Origin: JADLBR01 sp964651705
GTDB lineage: Bacteria > Verrucomicrobiota > Verrucomicrobiia > JADLBR01
Assembly: GCA_964651705.1 (NCBI GenBank)
Contig: CAZYWZ010000011.1
Coordinates: 24,049 to 88,048, forward strand
Direction of reading: 5' to 3'
DNA length: 64,000 bases
In this document: piece by piece, positions 35,019 through 42,927 of the stretch
Layout of the letters: the number at the start of each line of letters is the position of its first letter
Numbering within the stretch: the stretch's first letter is position 1
Notes under the pieces: generated by a model
What the model was told of the DNA's origin: nothing
What the model saw: the letters and a program-made list of their open reading frames with translations, nothing else
Database searches by the model: none
Made by a program: the position numbers and the translations under genes

Positions 35019-36134
35019 TCACGCCGCGGCCGACGCCCGCCCCGGAACCGCCTCCTCCGTCGCGGGGCCATCGCGGCGCGGAGGGGCGGCTTTCTCGAAG
35101 TCGATGACCGCCGCGTCGCGGATCGCCTCGTAGTGCTCGAGGGGCAGGACCTTGGCGCGCGCGAGCCTGGCGTAGGCCCGGTGCACGGCTTTGGAGCCGT
35201 GCCCGAGGTGGGACATGGCGTCGCGCTCGGGCATGCCGGCCTGGCTCGCTCGCTCGGCCCAGCTATAGCGGTAGGAGTGCAAGGCCTTGCCCTTGATTCC
35301 GGCGATGCGGCAGCGGCGGGCAAACTCTGTGGCGCGGTGATTGGCCGTCCATCGGGCCAGCGTGGGGAAGAGGTGCCCCGCCCTCGGGAGCTGGTCGAGG
35401 ATGGCCCGGATGCGCGGTCCGATGCTGAGGACCGAGAGGCCCTGCTCGTCCCCGAAGCCCTCGAGCTTCTTGCGGTAGAAGGCGATGGTTCGGTGCTCGC
35501 GGTCGACGCGATCCCATGTGAGCGCGGCGATGTCGCTCTGCGAGCCGCCGGTCTCCCAGAGCATCTGGTAGTAGAGGCGGTGCTCGGTGTTTTTCTCGGA
35601 GGCGACGATGTGGTCCTGTTCCTCGGCGGTGATGGCCACGTAGTGGCGGTGCCGCACGACGGGCCAGAGTTTCGGGGCGATCACGGGCTGCAGGAGCCAT
35701 CCGGTGCCGAGCGCGAAGTTGTGCAGTCGGCGCAGGTAGTGGTTGGTCGAGTTGCCGGCGACGCGATGCTCGAGCACGGCGAAGAAATGCGCCGCGTCAG
35801 TGTCGATGAGCCGGAGGCCGAGCAGGTGTCGGAATGGCGCGCTGCGGAACGCCCGCTCGGTGCGGGCGCGGGAGGCGGGCGCGCCGCGGGCCGCGTAGGC
35901 CGCGGCGACGTCGGCCCAGGTCCGCTCGATCATCTCGGGGCTGGAGGCGCGCAGGTAGGCCTTGGCGATCTCGCGATTCAGCATGGGCACGCGCGCGGCC
36001 TCGTTGCGCGCGGCCAGGATGGCCCGCGCCGCCCCCTCGTCGCGGGTGCGCAGGCTCTCCTGCTTGCCCGTCACCGTGTCCTCCGCGTAGTACGTCGTCC
36101 CGCCGCGGCGGAACAGCCTGTATCGTTGCGTCAT
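35019..36134 (-). CDS. Tyrosine recombinase/integrase with a substituted first arginine
   Basis: A 371-residue phage-integrase-type protein. The C-terminal box is normal: H286-x-x-R289 (LHSYRYSW), G311-H312 and nucleophile Y321, nine residues after H312; a Lys in YRKKLEG (about 222) fits the beta-hairpin Lys. At the usual first Arg the sequence is ETGGSQSDIAALTW, so S198 replaces Arg. An SAM-like N-terminal DNA-binding domain (about 60-160) is present. It lies about 190 bases from the 3' end of the tRNA-Asn gene and points away from it, the normal position for an integrase whose element entered the tRNA. No element remains visible, so it may be a relic or a chromosomal relative of Xer. Confidence 0.8.
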   Translation of the reverse strand: MTQRYRLFRRGGTTYYAEDTVTGKQESLRTRDEGAARAILAARNEAARVPMLNREIAKAYLRASSPEMIERTWADVAAAYAARGAPASRARTERAFRSAPFRHLLGLRLIDTDAAHFFAVLEHRVAGNSTNHYLRRLHNFALGTGWLLQPVIAPKLWPVVRHRHYVAITAEEQDHIVASEKNTEHRLYYQMLWETGGSQSDIAALTWDRVDREHRTIAFYRKKLEGFGDEQGLSVLSIGPRIRAILDQLPRAGHLFPTLARWTANHRATEFARRCRIAGIKGKALHSYRYSWAERASQAGMPERDAMSHLGHGSKAVHRAYARLARAKVLPLEHYEAIRDAAVIDFEKAAPPRRDGPATEEAVPGRASAAA

Positions 36135-36222
36135 GGCCTCGGCCTCCTTTGCAAGGTGGCATGGCCGGGCGCGCTACCTAACGGATACCCCGTGGCAAGT
36201 GCCGGATTCGCGGGCGGAAGTG

Positions 36223-36262
36223 ACCCCCCGAAAAATGGGGGTGTCAGCGCATTTCACTGACA
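36223..36262. promoter_or_regulatory. Two adjacent inverted repeats upstream of the integrase
   Basis: ACCCCC...GGGGGT (about 36223-36242, loop of AT-rich bases) is immediately followed by TGTCAG...CTGACA (36242-36262). They lie between the integrase start and the tRNA-Asn 3' end and could be binding sites for the recombinase or its regulator, or part of an attachment site. Confidence 0.35.
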
Positions 36263-36323
36263 GCGGGCCCGAAACGAGGGTTTTCGGACGCGCATCCGAC
36301 TCGGGTTCAATGACTTCCACGAC

Positions 36324-36398
36324 TGGCTCCGGAGGTAGGGCTCGAACCTACGACCAATCGGTTAACAGCCGACCGCTCTACCACTGAGCTACTCCGGA
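36324..36398 (-). tRNA. tRNA-Asn (anticodon GUU), CCA encoded
   Basis: The minus strand reads TCCGGAGTAGCTCAGTGG... and folds as a complete cloverleaf with a 7 bp acceptor stem (TCCGGAG/CTCCGGA), discriminator G and genomic CCA. The anticodon loop CTGTTAA gives GUU. A standard promoter is upstream (36429-36457). Confidence 0.95.
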
Positions 36399-36428
36399 CC
36401 GGGAACCGCATCGGGATGCGGGGTGAAG

Positions 36429-36457
36429 AATTAAATCAGAAGATGGCGGGGATGCAA
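36429..36457 (-). promoter_or_regulatory. Sigma70-type promoter of tRNA-Asn
   Basis: TTGCAT (36457-36452) and TTAATT (36434-36429) are 17 bases apart, 30 bases before the mature 5' end of tRNA-Asn. Confidence 0.65.
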
Positions 36458-36495
36458 GCCGGTTTTTTGGGGGTTGGCGGGCCTTCGGGCGGATG

Positions 36496-36514
36496 GATCA
36501 CAAAGTTTGTGATC
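36496..36514. repeat. Perfect 9+1+9 palindrome
   Basis: GATCACAAA-G-TTTGTGATC, upstream of the tRNA-Asn promoter in a gene-free 36399-36994 interval. It could be an operator. Apart from this, the interval holds the hairpin-repeat composite at 36868-36997 and no gene I can support. Confidence 0.5.
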
Positions 36515-36867
36515 GATCCGGGATAGCGTCGCCCCCGGCGCGCGGCGGGGCTAGATGTTTTCCAGAACGCGCCGGGTCATTCATGTGGAAACTTCCGATT
36601 TGGCCGAGGGGCCTTTTGGACTTGCGGAGGCAGAATCACGCGAGGGGTGGCGGCACCGCATTGGAAGCGCGCGGAGCGCGGGCGTTGGCCCTGGCGCGGG
36701 TTCCGGCTCCGCCGGACGCCAAAGCGGTGTCGCCGTTACGCTCTGCCACCGCGGTCCAAAAAATGGGCCGCCGCCTCAGTTTGGAGGCGACTACCGGGTT
36801 CACGACTAACGGAATCACAACAGATTATCCCAGTCATCCCCGTTATCCGCGATTTTGAAGTTTCAGG

Positions 36868-36997
36868 TCATCCCGTGCCCCGCCTGCGGGGCACCACCGG
36901 GGAGGAAGAAGGTAGGCTGCGCCTTGGCGCACGCCGCCGAATCGACGGTCCGCGTGCGCCAAGGCGCAGCCTACATCGCGACCCAATTTTCGAGTCA
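36868..36997. repeat. Composite hairpin repeat (type III plus type I)
   Basis: The first part contains the 9 bp stem GTGCCCCGC/GCGGGGCAC and then ACCACCGGGGAGGAA (type III). The second, read on the minus strand, begins TGACTCGAAAATTGGGTCG and forms a perfect 23 bp hairpin (arms 36912-36934 and 36952-36974) around a 17-base loop. The leading TGA is the last in-frame stop of the GIY-YIG remnant. Confidence 0.85.
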
Positions 36998-37233
36998 GCC
37001 GATCATCCCGTCGAGTCCGCGGCGGCCCCTGCCGGACTTGAAGAACCGCTCGCGGCTCAGGGCCTCGGCATGGCTCGGGAAGGCCTCCTTGTGTGCAGGT
37101 CCCAGGGCGCGCCGCCGCGGGTCGCTTTTGTCTGGCCGCGGTTGTGCTCCTCGAGGCGGCGCGCGAGATCGGCGGCGTAACCGACGTGGCGCCGCCCGTT
37201 GCGGCGGCCCTTCAAGACGTAGACCCAAGACAT
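36995..37233 (-). pseudogene. GIY-YIG endonuclease-like gene broken by a frameshift
   Basis: From ATG 37233 the product begins MSWVYVLKGRRNGRRHVGYA with ADLARRLEEHNRGQTKATRG following, a clear small GIY-YIG (UPF0213-type) domain with V-Y-V-L and V-G-Y in place of GIY and YIG. After GGAPW the frame should continue L......AFPSHAEALSRERFFKSGRG, but that segment is in the next frame, so a single-base shift lies around 37080-37100. The full protein would be about 80 residues, the family's usual size. It could be a sequencing error; otherwise the gene is inactive. The final stop coincides with the start of a hairpin repeat. Confidence 0.7.
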
Positions 37234-37252
37234 CCTTCGATCCCGGAAAACA

Positions 37253-37327
37253 TCGGGCCGCCGGGATTTGAACCCGGGACCTCTTCCACCCCAAGGAAGC
37301 GCGCTAGCCAAGCTGCGCTACGGCCCG
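37253..37327 (-). tRNA. tRNA-Pro (anticodon UGG)
   Basis: The minus strand begins CGGGCCGTAGCGCAGC and shows a complete cloverleaf: anticodon loop CTTGGGG, T-arm GGTTCAAATCC, discriminator A. CCA is not encoded. Confidence 0.95.
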
Positions 37328-37717
37328 AATGAAGCCATCACTATGCCCCAATGCGGTCCCAAGGGAAACAAAATCGCGCGCTCCAAAAACCTCCGGGTGC
37401 GGGCGGGGCGCCCCACGATCCTTTAGCATCGACGGGGCCTGAAAGGTGCGCATTCTGGTCCCGGCAGGCGAGGGGAAGGATGGCATGGCGGTGACGCCGA
37501 TGGCAGATGGTTCGGACCGTGTGCGTCTGGAATCCGTGACTCGGGGCTCGGCACCCGGGGCCAAGGTCGCCCTGTTTCGCTCGCTTTTCCGGGGCAGGGA
37601 AGACGTCTATCCGCGGCGGTTCGAGAGTCGGCGGAGCGGGAAGAGCGGATACCAGCCCGCGTGCGCCAACGAGCAATTCATGAGAGAAACCCCGACACTT
37701 CGTGGCGGCACTCCGTG

Positions 37718-37748
37718 CGGATTGTTCGCTCTGGGCGTGAACAATCCG
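37718..37748. repeat. Perfect 10 bp inverted repeat
   Basis: CGGATTGTTC and GAACAATCCG flank an 11-base loop. It sits in the gene-free 37328-37861 interval between tRNA-Pro and tRNA-Ser, in which I see no other feature. There is no T run, so a terminator is unlikely. Confidence 0.45.
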
Positions 37749-37861
37749 GGTTGGAGAGCCTGGCGGCGGGAGCACACCGGGCCGTTCTGGGCAATCCAAA
37801 GCGGCGCTGCCACGCCGCAGTCCAAACTAGCCCGCCTCCGCGCCCGACACGTGGGCGGGCG

Positions 37862-37946
37862 CGGATGGGGTGAGATTCGAACTCACGGTCCCTTTCGGGA
37901 CTCCGGTTTTCAAGACCGGCGCATTAGACCGCTCTGCCACCCATCC
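37862..37946 (-). tRNA. tRNA-Ser (anticodon UGA)
   Basis: The minus strand reads GGATGGGTGGCAGAGCGG... with a long variable arm (GTCCC-GAAA-GGGAC), anticodon loop CTTGAAA and discriminator G, all typical of class II tRNA-Ser. CCA is not encoded. Confidence 0.95.
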
Positions 37947-37971
37947 TTCCGGGGCCGAGTCCTGAAAGGGA

Positions 37972-37999
37972 ATGATAGGGGCGTGCGGGTGGCGGGCAA
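37972..37999 (-). promoter_or_regulatory. Promoter of tRNA-Ser
   Basis: TTGCCC (37999-37994), 16 bases, then TATCAT (37977-37972), 26 bases upstream of the mature 5' end. Confidence 0.5.
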
Positions 38000-38050
38000 G
38001 CCCCGACCTTCGGAATTGAGGCGCGTTGGATTTGGATCTATGCAGGGGCG

Positions 38051-39058
38051 GTGACGAAGCGGGTGACGCAGGAGCGGGTGCGGTCGGCGGCGGCGGCGCT
38101 GCGGGCCGGGGGATTGGTCGTGATGCCGACCGAGACCGTGTATGGCCTCGCCGCCGATGCCTTCAACCGGTCGGCGGTGCGCGAGATCTTCCGACTGAAA
38201 GGGCGTCCGGCGTTCGATCCGCTGATCGTGCACGTCTTGGACATGGCGCAGCTGGCCCGCGTGGTGCGGGCGGTGCCGGCGGCGGCCCGCGGGCTGATCG
38301 ACGCCTTCTGGCCGGGGCCATTGACGCTGGTGTTGCCCAAGCGGGGCGCGTTGCCCGCCGAAGTGACGTCGGGGCTGCCGACGGTGGCGGTGCGGATGCC
38401 GGGGCACCCCGTGGCGAGGCGGCTGTTGCGGGCATTCGGGGGGCCGCTGGCGGCGCCGAGCGCCAACCGATTCGGTCGCATCAGCCCGACGTCGTCGGCG
38501 GCGGTGCGGCAGGAATTCGGCGGCAAGACACCGCCGTTGCTGGACGCCGGCCCCTGTCGCCATGGCCTGGAATCCACCATCGTCCGGCCCCGCGGCGCGG
38601 GATTCGAGATCCTGCGGCCCGGGGCGATCACCGCGGAACAGATCGAGGCGGCCACCGGGCGGCGGGTCCGGCTCCTCCGCGCGGGGCGCGCGTCGACGCA
38701 CCCCGAGGCCCCCGGCCTCCTCGAACAGCATTACGCCCCCGCCCGACCCGTCCAGCTCCTCCCCATGGGCTGGCGCGTCGAGGGCCGCCGGTTCGGGAAA
38801 CGGGATGCCCTGCTGGCCTTCGGCAGGGGATTGCCCGCCTTTCCCGGCCCCGTGCGCCTGCTGAGCCAAAGAGGCTCGCTGCGGGATGCCGCGCGGAATC
38901 TATATCGCCTGTTGCGCGAATTGGACGCGTCCGGCGCGAGGCGGATTTTCGCCGAGGTCGTGCCCGACCGGGGTCTGGGGCGCGCGATCAACGACCGGCT
39001 CCGCCGCGCGGCGGGAGGAGGATGGCGGACAAAGTCCGACAGCCTAGCCCGAGACTAG
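38051..39058 (+). CDS. tsaC: L-threonylcarbamoyladenylate synthase (Sua5/YrdC/TsaC family)
   Basis: A 335-residue protein with a YrdC domain in the first ~200 residues: MPTETVYGLAADA (about 25-37), KGRPAFDPLIVHV (about 50-62), FWPGPLTLVL and APSANRFG. A C-terminal Sua5-type extension holding HPEAPGLLEQHYAPA follows. It makes threonylcarbamoyl-AMP from Thr, bicarbonate and ATP for the t6A37 modification of tRNAs that read ANN codons; tRNA-Asn, encoded nearby, is a substrate class. The start is GTG 38051 with AGGGG 3 to 7 bases upstream. The 3' end nearly meets the convergent chaperone gene. Confidence 0.92.
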   Translation: MTKRVTQERVRSAAAALRAGGLVVMPTETVYGLAADAFNRSAVREIFRLKGRPAFDPLIVHVLDMAQLARVVRAVPAAARGLIDAFWPGPLTLVLPKRGALPAEVTSGLPTVAVRMPGHPVARRLLRAFGGPLAAPSANRFGRISPTSSAAVRQEFGGKTPPLLDAGPCRHGLESTIVRPRGAGFEILRPGAITAEQIEAATGRRVRLLRAGRASTHPEAPGLLEQHYAPARPVQLLPMGWRVEGRRFGKRDALLAFGRGLPAFPGPVRLLSQRGSLRDAARNLYRLLRELDASGARRIFAEVVPDRGLGRAINDRLRRAAGGGWRTKSDSLARD

Positions 39059-39062
39059 AGGG

Positions 39063-40568
39063 CTATCCCTCGCCGCCTTGCTGGAGGCCGCCGAGGAGGG
39101 TATCCGGCCGCCGCATGAACATGGCGAGCCATTCGCGCATCGCCATCGAGCGGCGCTCTTGGATCATGTTGGCGCGGACCATGGGGAGGCGGTTCTCGAG
39201 GTCCGCGGGCGGCGTCCGGGAGGCGAGGCACGCGAAGACCACGGTGTCGCCCTGTGTCCGGAGCTGCGCCAGTTCGCCGGTATCGAGGCGAGAGACCCAG
39301 GCGCGCATCTGCTCCTCGTCGGGGCCCGCCGCCTCCGTCTCCGTGGCCGGGACCACCTTCTCCACCTTGCGGGCCCTGGCGCCGAGTTCGCCGAAGGCCG
39401 CATCCGCGGGCTTGCCCGCCTTGACGGCGGCCTCGACCTGTTTCCGGGCCTCGCCCGCGGCCTTGAACGCGGCCTCGATCGCCTTGCGCTGCTGCAGCTC
39501 CTTGACGATCTCGTCGCGCACGGCCTCGATCGCCTTGGGCTTGGGCTGCTCGACCGACTCGAGCGTCAGCACGTAGACCTCATTGGTGCCCGCGACCGCA
39601 TCGCTGTTGGGCTGGTCGGGATTCAGGAGGAACGCCGCCTTGGCGAACTCGTCCCCATTCTCGATGGCGCCCGGCCCCTCGCCCGTGAACCAGTCCGATC
39701 GCTCCACCGAGAGGCCCGACTTGAGCGCCAGCCCGTCGAAATCCTTGATCGCGTTGCCGTCCGCGTCATAGAGCGACACCGCGAAATTCACCGCCTTTTC
39801 CCCGACGGCCTGGAACTTCTTCTGCCGCTCCTCCTCGGGCAGCTTCCGGTCCTGCGGGCTCAGCGCGAAGCGCACGAACCGCACCTTGCGGCGCTCCGGG
39901 GTCTGGTACCGCTCCTTCTGCGATTCGAAGGCCGCCCGCACCTCTTCCTCGGTCGGCGTGGCGCCCGCGGCGAAATCGGCCGCCTTGAACTCCGCGACCC
40001 AGACCGTCGCCTCCCCAAAAAGTCGCTCGGCCTGGCGGCGGACCTCCGAGGCGGGGATGTGGGCGCCGCTGGTCAGCAGCGCCGCGGTGCGCCGGCTCAG
40101 GATCTCCTCGCCGAGCAATTCGTCAAAGCGTTGCTCCCCAACCCGATAGCGCGGCAGGGTGTCCTTCACGAACCGATCGAACCGCGCCGCATCAAATCCC
40201 CCCTCACCGTTTTGAAACAGGGGATGGGACGCCAGCAGTTGGCCCTTCTCCCTCGCGTCCACCCGCATCCCCATCGCGCGCGCCTCGTGCAGCAGCATCA
40301 GCCGGTGCCACGTCTGCTCGATCACGAAATCCCGGCCGAGGTCCATGTCCATCGGGACCCCGCTGAAAAGCCCCATCACCAGCCGCGTCTCGTCCAGCCG
40401 CCCGCGGAATTGCTCCCACGGCACCGGCTGGCCCGCCAGTCGCCCGATCTTCCGCACCCCGGCGATGTCGTCCGGCCCCAGCGTGCCCCAGAACGAGAAG
40501 AAGATCACCACGATCACCACGATGATCCAGAGGAGGAATTTTGAACGGTTGCGGATGAACTGGATCAT
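39063..40568 (-). CDS. PpiD/SurA-type membrane-anchored periplasmic chaperone
   Basis: A 501-residue protein with one N-terminal transmembrane helix (about residues 11-29, FLLWIIVVIVVIFFSFWG) after a short basic start, then a SurA_N-like helical domain (about 50-190: VPWEQF..., DFVIEQTWHRLMLLHEA) and further helices to the end. This is the layout of PpiD and SurA-N_3 proteins that help outer-membrane and exported proteins fold. A typical parvulin active-site block is not evident, so it may lack isomerase activity. It is transcribed divergently from the 40664 operon across ~95 bases. Confidence 0.75.
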   Translation of the reverse strand: MIQFIRNRSKFLLWIIVVIVVIFFSFWGTLGPDDIAGVRKIGRLAGQPVPWEQFRGRLDETRLVMGLFSGVPMDMDLGRDFVIEQTWHRLMLLHEARAMGMRVDAREKGQLLASHPLFQNGEGGFDAARFDRFVKDTLPRYRVGEQRFDELLGEEILSRRTAALLTSGAHIPASEVRRQAERLFGEATVWVAEFKAADFAAGATPTEEEVRAAFESQKERYQTPERRKVRFVRFALSPQDRKLPEEERQKKFQAVGEKAVNFAVSLYDADGNAIKDFDGLALKSGLSVERSDWFTGEGPGAIENGDEFAKAAFLLNPDQPNSDAVAGTNEVYVLTLESVEQPKPKAIEAVRDEIVKELQQRKAIEAAFKAAGEARKQVEAAVKAGKPADAAFGELGARARKVEKVVPATETEAAGPDEEQMRAWVSRLDTGELAQLRTQGDTVVFACLASRTPPADLENRLPMVRANMIQERRSMAMREWLAMFMRRPDTLLGGLQQGGEG

Positions 40569-40616
40569 GGGATCAACGGGAGGCTGAGGTTCGGGGGTGA
40601 ATTTTTAAGTTGGGCA

Positions 40617-40645
40617 TTGACGCGATCCGCGAATTGGTCTACGAG
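40617..40645 (+). promoter_or_regulatory. Candidate promoter of the ExbBD/DUF4159 operon
   Basis: TTGACG (40617-40622), 17 bases, TACGAG (40640-40645). Transcription would begin about 12 bases before ATG 40664, which supports that start over the TTG at 40610. Confidence 0.45.
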
Positions 40646-40663
40646 ACTCCGACACTACCGGCT

Positions 40664-41413
40664 ATGCGAAATATCGGGACCGCGCTGCTGCTCATGGGGC
40701 TGATACATGCCGCCGGGCCCTGCCCCGCGCAAGATAAAATTGTCACCTCCCGCGGCGAGACCATCGAGGGCAAGATCGTCAAACTGACCCCGTCGGGCGC
40801 CCCCGTCGTCCGGATGGCCAACGGCATCGAGACCGCCGTCCCGAAGGAATCCATCCGCTACCCGATCCTCATGCAACCGCCCCCCGGCCTGGACGAGGCC
40901 CGCAAGGCCCTCGCCGCCGAGCAGTACCCCCAGGTGATCGCCGCCATCGAGAAGGATGTCCAGGCCTTCGCCGGCCTCCAGGTCGACTGGGTCATCGAGG
41001 CCCTCGGGCTCGTCGCCGACGCCTACCTCGCCACGGGCAAGAAGTCCGAGGCCGGCGCCATCTACCGCAAGATGGAGACCGACTACGCGGATTCCCCCTA
41101 CGCCGTGAAGGCCAAGATCGGCCTCGCCAAGATCAGCGTCAGCGTCAACCGCCTCCCCGAGGCCGAGGCCGCGCTCAAGCCCATCCTCGAGAACGCCGCC
41201 AAGCAGCTCGCCCCCCCGCCGGCAGAGCAGCGGGTCTACGCCGACGCGGCGTTCGTCATGGGCCAGCTCGAGGAGGCGCGCGGCAACAAGCAGGAGGCCC
41301 TGGAGAATTACATGCGGGTCGTCACCCTGTACCCGCTGAGCCCCTCGCTCACCGCCCAGGCCGAGGCCCGCGTCAAGGCGCTCCGCGAGGATAAGACCGT
41401 TTTTGTCAGGTAG
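40664..41413 (+). CDS. Exported TPR-like protein
   Basis: A 249-residue protein with a signal peptide (about residues 1-23, ending PCPAQ). A short beta domain (TSRGETIEGKIVKLTPSGAP, VVRMANGIETAVPKESI) resembles a small SH3-like or Sm-like fold. About 150 residues of TPR-type helix pairs follow (YPQVIAAIEKDVQ, GLVADAYLATGKKSEAGAIY, NKQEALENYMRVVTLYP). TPR proteins act as assembly platforms; here it is the first gene of the operon with ExbB, two ExbD and a DUF4159 protein, and probably organises that complex in the periplasm. Confidence 0.75.
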   Translation: MRNIGTALLLMGLIHAAGPCPAQDKIVTSRGETIEGKIVKLTPSGAPVVRMANGIETAVPKESIRYPILMQPPPGLDEARKALAAEQYPQVIAAIEKDVQAFAGLQVDWVIEALGLVADAYLATGKKSEAGAIYRKMETDYADSPYAVKAKIGLAKISVSVNRLPEAEAALKPILENAAKQLAPPPAEQRVYADAAFVMGQLEEARGNKQEALENYMRVVTLYPLSPSLTAQAEARVKALREDKTVFVR

Positions 41414-41446
41414 AGTAGGAACAAGCAAAGGACTGGAACGAAGCAT

Positions 41447-42391
41447 ATGAATCGACACCTCCTCATGTTGGGTCTCGCGCTGGCGCTGCTCGGGGCCTCG
41501 GATGCCAAGATACACGCGCAGGAGGCCGCCGCCCCGGCCGCCGCGGCCGAAGACGAGGGCGGGCACGGCGGGAAGAAGGGCGGAAAGACCCTCAAGGAGG
41601 TCTGGGTCGAGGGCGGCTGGGTCATGTACCCGCTGGCCGCCTGCTCGATCGCCATGGTCGCGCTCACCGCCGAGGGCTTCTTCAAACTCCGCATCGCCAA
41701 GCTGGCGCCCCCGGCCCTCGTGGCCCGCGCCCGCGAGATGATCGCCCAGGGCGATTACCAGGGTCTCTGGGAGGTCTGCCGCGCCAACCCCTGCTTCTTC
41801 AGCACGGTGCTGGGCGGCGCGATGGAGCGGCTCGGCCGCGGCAAGGACGCCGTCGAGGGCATCATCCAGGAGATCTCCGTCAAGGAGGGCACGCTCCTCA
41901 AGACGCGCAACACCTACCTCTCGGTCCTCGGTGTCGTCACCCCGATGATCGGGCTATCGGGCACCGTCACCGGCATGATCGGGGCGTTCGCCGTCCTCGG
42001 CCAATCCGGCATCACCGACCCCGCCGCGCTCTCGGCCCGAATCTCCGAGGTGCTCATCGCCACGGCGGGCGGCCTGCTCGTGGCCATCCCGGCGTTCATC
42101 TTTTACTACATCTTGCGCAACCGGGCGCAGGCCGTGGTCATCGTCGCCGACAGCGAGGTCAACCGCCTGATCCAGGAGGTCCCCTTCGAGGAACTGCACG
42201 GCGTGAAGGTCGGCGAGGGCGTGGTCCCGGCCGCCCCCGCGGCCGCCCAGTGGCAGCAGCAGGCCCCCCAGGGCTACCCGCAGCAGCCCGGCCTGCCGCC
42301 GCCCCCGCAGGGATTCCCCGCGCCGCCGCAGGGCTACCCCCAGCAGCCCGGTTACCCGCCCCAGGGCGGCTACCCCCACCAGCACCAGTGA
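41447..42391 (+). CDS. exbB: ExbB/TolQ/MotA-family proton channel subunit with signal peptide
   Basis: A 314-residue protein. A signal peptide (about 1-24) and a short Ala/Gly/Lys segment precede the ExbB core: transmembrane helix near 57-78 (MYPLAACSIAMVALTAEGFF), then TYLSVLGVVTPMIGLSGTVT followed by GMIGAF (about 152-178) and a third helix near 196-222 (EVLIATAGGLLVAIPAFIFYY). The C-terminal ~50 residues are a Pro/Gln/Gly repeat tail (GYPQQPG, PPQGF, PQGYPQQPG). ExbB pentamers use the proton gradient to power work across the periplasm together with ExbD. The extra N-terminal signal peptide is typical of PVC-group members. The two ExbD genes follow directly. Confidence 0.88.
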   Translation: MNRHLLMLGLALALLGASDAKIHAQEAAAPAAAAEDEGGHGGKKGGKTLKEVWVEGGWVMYPLAACSIAMVALTAEGFFKLRIAKLAPPALVARAREMIAQGDYQGLWEVCRANPCFFSTVLGGAMERLGRGKDAVEGIIQEISVKEGTLLKTRNTYLSVLGVVTPMIGLSGTVTGMIGAFAVLGQSGITDPAALSARISEVLIATAGGLLVAIPAFIFYYILRNRAQAVVIVADSEVNRLIQEVPFEELHGVKVGEGVVPAAPAAAQWQQQAPQGYPQQPGLPPPPQGFPAPPQGYPQQPGYPPQGGYPHQHQ

Positions 42392-42429
42392 CCGGCCAGC
42401 GCCGCTGACCCCGACCCGCGGGAAGAGAC

Positions 42430-42924
42430 ATGGCGAAGAAACGAAAAGTCAGCATGGTCGCCTACATGGGCGACGACGAGGACCCCGAGTTCCAGATCGC
42501 GCCCATGATCGACATCCTCCTGGTGCTGCTGATCTTCTTCATGTCCATCACCAGTAAAGAGGTCATGCTGCGCGACCGCGAGATCCAGCTCGCCACCGCC
42601 GACAAGGCCGAGCAGAAGAAGAAGGAGACCGAGAGCGGCGAGTGCGTCGTCAACGTGAAGTGGACCGGGTTCAACTCGACCTTCTCGGTTGGCGAGCAGG
42701 AGGTCTCGGTCTACGAGCTGGGGCTCCTGCTGGAGCAGAAGAAGAAATTGCACGAGACCGCCTCGCGCGGCAAGAAGACGCCCTTCCGGGTCATCGTCCG
42801 GGCGGACCGCGAGGTCCAGTGGCGATTCCTGCAGGACGTCCTCAAGGCCTGCGCGAGCGCGCAGATCAACAACATCACGTACGCCGTCCTCCAGGAGGGC
42901 GCGTACGCCAAGGGAGGCACCTGA
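42430..42924 (+). CDS. exbD: ExbD/TolR-family subunit 1
   Basis: A 164-residue protein with a cytoplasmic start, one transmembrane helix (about residues 24-43, IAPMIDILLVLLIFFMSI) holding the essential Asp of the proton path (about residue 28), and a periplasmic domain (about 60-155) with the FRVIVRADREVQWRFLQDVL pattern. It forms the rotating or moving dimer inside the ExbB pentamer. GGGAAGAG precedes the ATG. A second, different ExbD begins three bases after its stop, so the motor may contain an ExbD heterodimer. Confidence 0.88.
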   Translation: MAKKRKVSMVAYMGDDEDPEFQIAPMIDILLVLLIFFMSITSKEVMLRDREIQLATADKAEQKKKETESGECVVNVKWTGFNSTFSVGEQEVSVYELGLLLEQKKKLHETASRGKKTPFRVIVRADREVQWRFLQDVLKACASAQINNITYAVLQEGAYAKGGT

Positions 42925-42927
42925 GCC

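Noticed and set aside
36324..36398. tRNA-Asn as a proven attachment site
   Set aside because: The neighbouring integrase suggests it, but I find no duplicated tRNA end within the window.
37446..38054. A 202-codon plus-strand frame between tRNA-Pro and Sua5
   Set aside because: It runs straight through the tRNA-Ser gene and has no recognisable protein features.
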